Shown here: positions 50,050 to 53,912 of the stretch, piece after piece | How positions within the stretch are numbered: the stretch's first letter is position 1 | Layout: each line of letters begins with the position of its first letter | Assembly (NCBI GenBank): GCA_013003425.1 | Contig: JABDJB010000088.1 | Location: 1 to 53,912, forward strand | Length of the DNA stretch: 53,912 nt | Source: Gammaproteobacteria bacterium | GTDB taxonomy: Bacteria > Pseudomonadota > Gammaproteobacteria > Steroidobacterales > JABDKV01 | Direction of reading: 5' to 3' | Made by a program: the position numbers and the translations under genes | The notes under the pieces: generated by a model | Told to the model about the DNA's origin: nothing | Seen by the model: the letters and a program-made list of their open reading frames with translations, nothing else | The model's database searches: none

Positions 50050-52071
50050 ATGTACAAAGGAACTATTTCAGCGCTCGTTCTGGGCGCTCTACTTGGCCTG
50101 AGCGGCTGCGGCAGCTCAGGTTCCGGAGACGCAACGCAGCAGCAGGTCTCGCAGGATCCGCTGCCGCCACAGAGCAGCGGTGAATCGCTGGTTTTGTCCG
50201 GGCAGGTTACTGACATGCCCATCCCCAACGCGACTGTCATCGTCACGGTCGATGGACAGGCTTTCCAGGCCGCGCTGCCAACTGATGCCAATGGCAACTA
50301 CGAGGTGGAGATCTTTTCCGATAACCCGGATGCGCTGGTGCTGATGGAGGCCTTCGATCCGAATGGCACCGTGCGATTCACGGCACTGCTGGACGATTTT
50401 TCCGGCTTCCAGGCCGAAGCCGATGAGACTGGCCGTGTCGCTGACAAGGACATCACCAATGTCACTACCGCGCACTACATCCTGGCAACACGTGCCACGT
50501 CAGACCAGTCAATCGACGACGCCGATGAGCTGACCGACAGCTCGGCGCTGGTAAGTGCCGGCGCGGCGCTGGAGTTATCGGCAGCTATCAAGCTGGTGGT
50601 CGAAAGTATTGCCGGCGTTACGTTGCCGCCTGAGTTCGACGATACGCAGGACCTGGCCGAGGCCATTGTCGATGGCAACAGCACATTCCTGGAGGACGTG
50701 GCAGCCGTAAATTCCACGGCTCTCGATACCGCCGTTGACCTGGTGCTCAACGATGGCAATGCCACGATCGCCTGGCAGGCGGAGCGTGTACCCGGCGTCT
50801 ACCTGGCACGTGAAGGGCTGTCGATATACGCGTTTTTCGCCGACGGCACCGGACTGACCACCTCTTACGACCGCGATGGCGTAACTGGCCTGCAGTGGGC
50901 AGTCAACGACGCCGGCAAGCTGTTGGTCAGCTATATGAACAACAGCGCGGAAAATGACATCGTCACGCTGCTCAACCATACCGGCAACGTCCTCAGCATC
51001 ATGGTCGAGGAGCGTGACGCTGACACGACCGTCAATGACGACCCGACCACGGTATTGTTCTTCCCGTTTGCCGATGGCTTCACCATCGAAAACGCACCGG
51101 GCAGCTACACCACAATGGGCGAGCCGGGTCACCTGAAGGTGCTCCTGCCCGACCACACCGGATACGACCTCGACCTGGTGACCGGCGCACAGAATGAACC
51201 GTTCTTCTGGGAAGTCAGCAGTGAAGGCGTCATGTGGATCACCGATGCCAGCGGTGAGCGCAACACCACTCAGGCGCGTGTACTTGGCGGTGCTGCTGAC
51301 GGCGGCCTGCACCTGCTGGTCACAGAGCTGGGTCCGGACGGCCTGGTGTCCTATATGAATGTCATCACGGTACGTAAGGTCGACACGATTGCCAGTGCGC
51401 CATCTGACGTCGACGCGCCTGACCTGACCCTGGCCGGCAACTCGTATGCCTTCATCGACGGCACCGAGATCGACGTATTCCAGTTCCGTGCCGACGGCGA
51501 AGTGCGCCAGGTTGGCCAGCATGTCCGCGACGATGGTACCAGCGAGCTGGTTGACCGCCGCGGCGACTGGAACATGGTCGATGACCAGACCATTCGTATC
51601 TGGATGGATGACCAGGACGAAGCGGAAGACGCACGCGTTCTGGACGGACTGGGCCAGGATGAAATGCTGGTGCAGACGCCGGAAGACATCGCCGAAGGCA
51701 CCGAGCGCCTGGTCACCCGGATCATACCGCTCGAGCTCGACAGCCTTGCCGGCGGGTACTACCTGCTGGATGAAAACGGCGCCATGCAGAACGAGTTCGT
51801 GGAAATCCGCACTGATTTCACCGGCTACCGCATGGTCGACGGTGTAATCCAGGACGAATTCGACTGGTCCGTGGATGAGCGCGGCAACATGGTCGTGACA
51901 CCGCGTTCGGACAGCGCCCTCAATGCCCGCACCCTGACGCTGCGACTGCTTGCCGGTGGCGCACCTGGCACTACCATACGCGTGGTAATGGAGAACCGGG
52001 TCAACGGCATACTCACCGCCGATGACAGTGGGCGCGCCATGACCGTAGTGCAGCTGCTGCGCGAAGGTTGA
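50050..52071 (+). CDS. c-di-GMP-controlled lipoprotein with four repeated modules
   Basis: A 673-residue lipoprotein: signal with lipobox LSGC (Cys20), a linker, a carboxypeptidase-regulatory-like beta-sandwich (about 45-115, VLSGQVTDMPIPNATVIVTVDGQ), a helical stretch (about 135-240), and four tandem beta-rich modules starting near residues 247, 349, 460 and 565. Each starts with (P/A)G-x-Y and has a DGTG- or DxTGY-like turn followed by F-x-W-x-V. The function is unknown. Expression should depend on the upstream c-di-GMP riboswitch, so a role in attachment, biofilm or surface life is inferred. GGAA lies about eight bases upstream of the ATG, and a strong terminator follows. Confidence 0.85.
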   Translation: MYKGTISALVLGALLGLSGCGSSGSGDATQQQVSQDPLPPQSSGESLVLSGQVTDMPIPNATVIVTVDGQAFQAALPTDANGNYEVEIFSDNPDALVLMEAFDPNGTVRFTALLDDFSGFQAEADETGRVADKDITNVTTAHYILATRATSDQSIDDADELTDSSALVSAGAALELSAAIKLVVESIAGVTLPPEFDDTQDLAEAIVDGNSTFLEDVAAVNSTALDTAVDLVLNDGNATIAWQAERVPGVYLAREGLSIYAFFADGTGLTTSYDRDGVTGLQWAVNDAGKLLVSYMNNSAENDIVTLLNHTGNVLSIMVEERDADTTVNDDPTTVLFFPFADGFTIENAPGSYTTMGEPGHLKVLLPDHTGYDLDLVTGAQNEPFFWEVSSEGVMWITDASGERNTTQARVLGGAADGGLHLLVTELGPDGLVSYMNVITVRKVDTIASAPSDVDAPDLTLAGNSYAFIDGTEIDVFQFRADGEVRQVGQHVRDDGTSELVDRRGDWNMVDDQTIRIWMDDQDEAEDARVLDGLGQDEMLVQTPEDIAEGTERLVTRIIPLELDSLAGGYYLLDENGAMQNEFVEIRTDFTGYRMVDGVIQDEFDWSVDERGNMVVTPRSDSALNARTLTLRLLAGGAPGTTIRVVMENRVNGILTADDSGRAMTVVQLLREG

Positions 52072-52092
52072 TCCTCCCCGTTTAGCCTGTTT

Positions 52093-52120
52093 TGGCCGCC
52101 TTCGGGCGGCCATTTTTTTT
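52093..52120 (+). terminator. Rho-independent terminator of the riboswitch-controlled gene
   Basis: TGGCCGCC (52093-52100) and GGCGGCCA (52105-52112) form a perfect eight-base-pair stem with a TTCG loop, followed by eight T. It lies 21 bp after the lipoprotein stop. Confidence 0.95.
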
Positions 52121-52169
52121 CCGCCAGTTGCCGTACAATCAGGAGCACACTCAGCGGAGACAACTGCCA

Positions 52170-52616
52170 ATGGAAATTCGCGCGCTCGATGAAACCGATC
52201 TGCCACAGCTGGCGACACTTTTCGACCAATATCGCGTTTTCTATTGCCAGACCACAGACGTGGATGCTGCCCGCACCTTTCTGCAACAGCGCCTGAGCCG
52301 TGGCGATTCAGCCATCCTCGGTGCCATCGTGCATGACGTGCTGGTTGGTTTTGTCCAGCTTTATCCGTCATACACCTCGGTAGGCCTCGGCCGCATCTGG
52401 ATTCTGAACGATCTTTATGTTTCGGCTGATGCACGCCAACGCGGTGTCGGCGCGGCGCTGATGGGTGCTGCACGGGAATACGCCGAAATCACCGGCGCGC
52501 GCGCGCTTGAACTGGCCACCGCCACTGACAACAGTGCGGCGCAGGCGCTGTACGAGAAGCTCGGATGGCAACGCGACGACCAGTTCTACCATTACTCGCT
52601 GGATCTCGGCCGCTGA
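52170..52616 (+). CDS. GNAT-family N-acetyltransferase
   Basis: A 148-residue GNAT acetyltransferase that should move an acetyl group from acetyl-CoA to an amine. The acetyl-CoA motif is LNDLYVSADARQRGVGAALMGAA (about 74-96, with ARQRGVG as the pyrophosphate-binding turn), and the C-terminal motif is NSAAQALYEKLGWQRD. The substrate is unknown. The ATG is preceded by GGAGA at nine bases; the frame is open upstream across the terminator, which is not coding. It lies just 7 bp before the sulfatase-type gene and may be cotranscribed with it. Confidence 0.9.
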   Translation: MEIRALDETDLPQLATLFDQYRVFYCQTTDVDAARTFLQQRLSRGDSAILGAIVHDVLVGFVQLYPSYTSVGLGRIWILNDLYVSADARQRGVGAALMGAAREYAEITGARALELATATDNSAAQALYEKLGWQRDDQFYHYSLDLGR

Positions 52617-52623
52617 GCTGCCA

Positions 52624-53912
52624 GTGGCCGGGGCTGTTGCATCTGTCCCGCTGTCTGCTGTAACTGCCTGTCGGCCCTCCGGCATCACCTGGTGCCTGCG
52701 ATGGCTTTTGCTGGCGGCGGTCTCGGTAGCATCGGCATGCAACGACCGCCCGGCCGGCACCGTAACGGCACCAACGCCCGCCGCTCTGGCCGCTCACAGC
52801 GATGAGTTTCGCCGCTCGATAATTACCGTACGTGACGGTGTCTGGGTGGCAGTGGGCTATGGCCTGGCCAACTCAATACTTGTTGAGGGCGATGACGGGC
52901 TCATTGTTATCGACACCATGGCCAGCCTCGACAGCGCCCGCGCTGTCGCGCGCGAGTTTCGGTTACTTTCACCAAAACCGTTAAAGGCAATAATCTATAC
53001 ACATAACCATGCCGACCACGTGTTTGGCGCACAGGCATTTATCGACGAGCTTGCCAGCCCCGGGACAGCGGTGCGGGTTCTCGCGCATGAGACCACCGAG
53101 GCCCTGGTTTATCGCGTTGTAAACGTGTTCCGACCGATTCTCACGGCGCGCTCGTTTCGCATGTTTGGCACGCATCTGAACGAAGCGGAACTGGTCAACG
53201 CCGGGATTGGCAAAGAGCTGGAAGTTACCGCCGACAGTGCCTTCGGATTTGTACCGCCGACAGAGACTTTTCGCGATTCACTGGAAACCGGGATTGCCGG
53301 AATTCGTTTCGAGCTGATTCACGCTCCGGGAGAAACTGACGACCAGCTGTTTGTCTGGCTGCCTGACCTGAAACTGCTGGCGCCCGGCGACAATATCTAC
53401 AAGACGTTCCCGAACCTCTATACCATTCGTGGCACGCCGTACCGTTCGCTGCGCGACTGGTCTGCCAGCCTGGATCGCATGCGCGAACTCCCGGTCGAAT
53501 ACCTGGTGCCAAGCCATACCCGGCCGCTGCAGGGACAGGAAGAAATCAACGGCACGCTGACTGATTACCGCGACGCAATCAGTTTTGTCCGCGACCAGAC
53601 GATACGCCGGATCAACCAGGGCATGACCCCGGAACAGATCGTCGCCACCGTACAGTTGCCACCACACCTGGCAACATCACCATGGCTGCAGGAGTTTTAC
53701 GGCAAAGTGTCCTGGTCAGCTCGCTCTGTGATGGCGGGCAACCTGGGCTGGTTCGATGGCAATCCCGCTACGTTGCAGCCGCTCGCGCCGGCGCAGCGTG
53801 CGCAGAAAATCGCCATGCTGGCAGGCGGTGATGAGGCGCTGGAACAGGCGGCACACCAGGCGCTGGCCGATGGCGAAACACAGTGGGCACTGGAACTCAG
53901 CGACCTGCTGCT
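52624..53912 (+). CDS. Alkyl-sulfatase-type metallo-beta-lactamase hydrolase (3' end missing)
   Basis: The frame is open to the right edge, so only the first ~429 residues are seen. A lipoprotein-like signal ends in VASAC; then a metallo-beta-lactamase domain begins at about GVWVAVGYGLANSILVEGDDG, with the zinc motif THNHADH (His127, His129, Asp131, His132), GETDDQLFVWLPDLKLLAPGDN and SHTRPLQG. LGWFDGNPATLQPLAPAQRA opens the alkyl-sulfatase dimerisation region, so it belongs to the BDS1/SdsA1-type alkyl sulfatases that hydrolyse sulfate esters of alcohols. No ATG is available; GTG at 52624 is the likely start, 8 bp after the GNAT stop, but a start further in is possible. Confidence 0.85.
   Translation, partial: MAGAVASVPLSAVTACRPSGITWCLRWLLLAAVSVASACNDRPAGTVTAPTPAALAAHSDEFRRSIITVRDGVWVAVGYGLANSILVEGDDGLIVIDTMASLDSARAVAREFRLLSPKPLKAIIYTHNHADHVFGAQAFIDELASPGTAVRVLAHETTEALVYRVVNVFRPILTARSFRMFGTHLNEAELVNAGIGKELEVTADSAFGFVPPTETFRDSLETGIAGIRFELIHAPGETDDQLFVWLPDLKLLAPGDNIYKTFPNLYTIRGTPYRSLRDWSASLDRMRELPVEYLVPSHTRPLQGQEEINGTLTDYRDAISFVRDQTIRRINQGMTPEQIVATVQLPPHLATSPWLQEFYGKVSWSARSVMAGNLGWFDGNPATLQPLAPAQRAQKIAMLAGGDEALEQAAHQALADGETQWALELSDLL

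Noticed and set aside
50575-52473. 632-codon open frame on the minus strand
   Set aside because: It is antisense to the lipoprotein gene and to the GNAT gene and crosses a strong terminator. No domain is visible.
1-53912. tRNA, rRNA, IS element, phage or CRISPR array
   Set aside because: No cloverleaf, transposase, integrase, cas gene or spaced repeat array could be seen by eye.

Overview
The window is a GC-rich (roughly 60-63 % by eye), densely packed chromosomal segment of a Gram-negative bacterium. It is most likely a gammaproteobacterium, because it carries a RecCBD operon, TesB, an FkpA-like lipoprotein, a DUF3450/ExbB/TonB/TPR cluster and a c-di-GMP-I riboswitch. Several large secreted proteins with thrombospondin-type-3/dockerin-like modules suggest a marine or sediment lineage that degrades polymers; that placement is inference. 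I saw no IS element, phage gene, CRISPR array, tRNA or rRNA. Nearly all genes are ordinary chromosomal genes in translationally coupled operons.

Layout. 1-5.8 kb: rhomboid protease, then DUF3450, ExbB-type channel, TonB, a TPR protein and a lipoprotein. This cluster has no ExbD gene. 5.8-9.5 kb: a class IV aminotransferase coupled to a sulfotransferase-like P-loop protein, divergent from a TonB-dependent receptor. 9.5-14.7 kb: OmpA-like protein, TesB thioesterase, and a glycerol-3-phosphate catabolic operon (GDPD, short GlpD, GlpK-like). 14.8-16 kb: sulfurtransferase and parvulin. 16-24.5 kb: recC-recB-recD, all three with GTG starts. 24.5-30.4 kb: a secreted TSP3/dockerin-like protein, an Fpg/Nei glycosylase, a small Cys protein and a large M4 metallopeptidase with a PA-domain insert.

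30.4-36.4 kb is the most unusual part: eight minus-strand genes with overlapping or nearly touching ends. They encode a MotA/TolQ-like channel, an ExbD-like single-TM protein, a signal-peptide coiled-coil protein, a Cys-rich lipoprotein, a large periplasmic protein of unknown function, a membrane-anchored SPOR-like protein, a lytic transglycosylase with a SPOR-like tail and a small exported protein. I read it as a candidate proton-motive-force-driven cell-wall machine, and I do not recognise it as a named system.

36.7-48.5 kb: PLP decarboxylase, YbaK-like deacylase, FKBP isomerase, GlsB-like protein, transaldolase, Trm112-like protein, DoxX protein, a secreted trypsin-like protease with the same TSP3/dockerin tail, a DUF885 protein, acetyl-CoA synthetase and a Cys-repeat protein. 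48.5-53.9 kb: a GT4 glycosyltransferase, a c-di-GMP-I (GEMM) riboswitch in front of a lipoprotein built from four repeated modules, a GNAT acetyltransferase, and an alkyl-sulfatase-type metallo-beta-lactamase protein that runs off the right edge.

Themes: two separate proton-channel systems, three secreted proteins sharing one calcium-binding module, and one c-di-GMP-controlled surface lipoprotein suggest a cell that invests heavily in its envelope and exoproteins.
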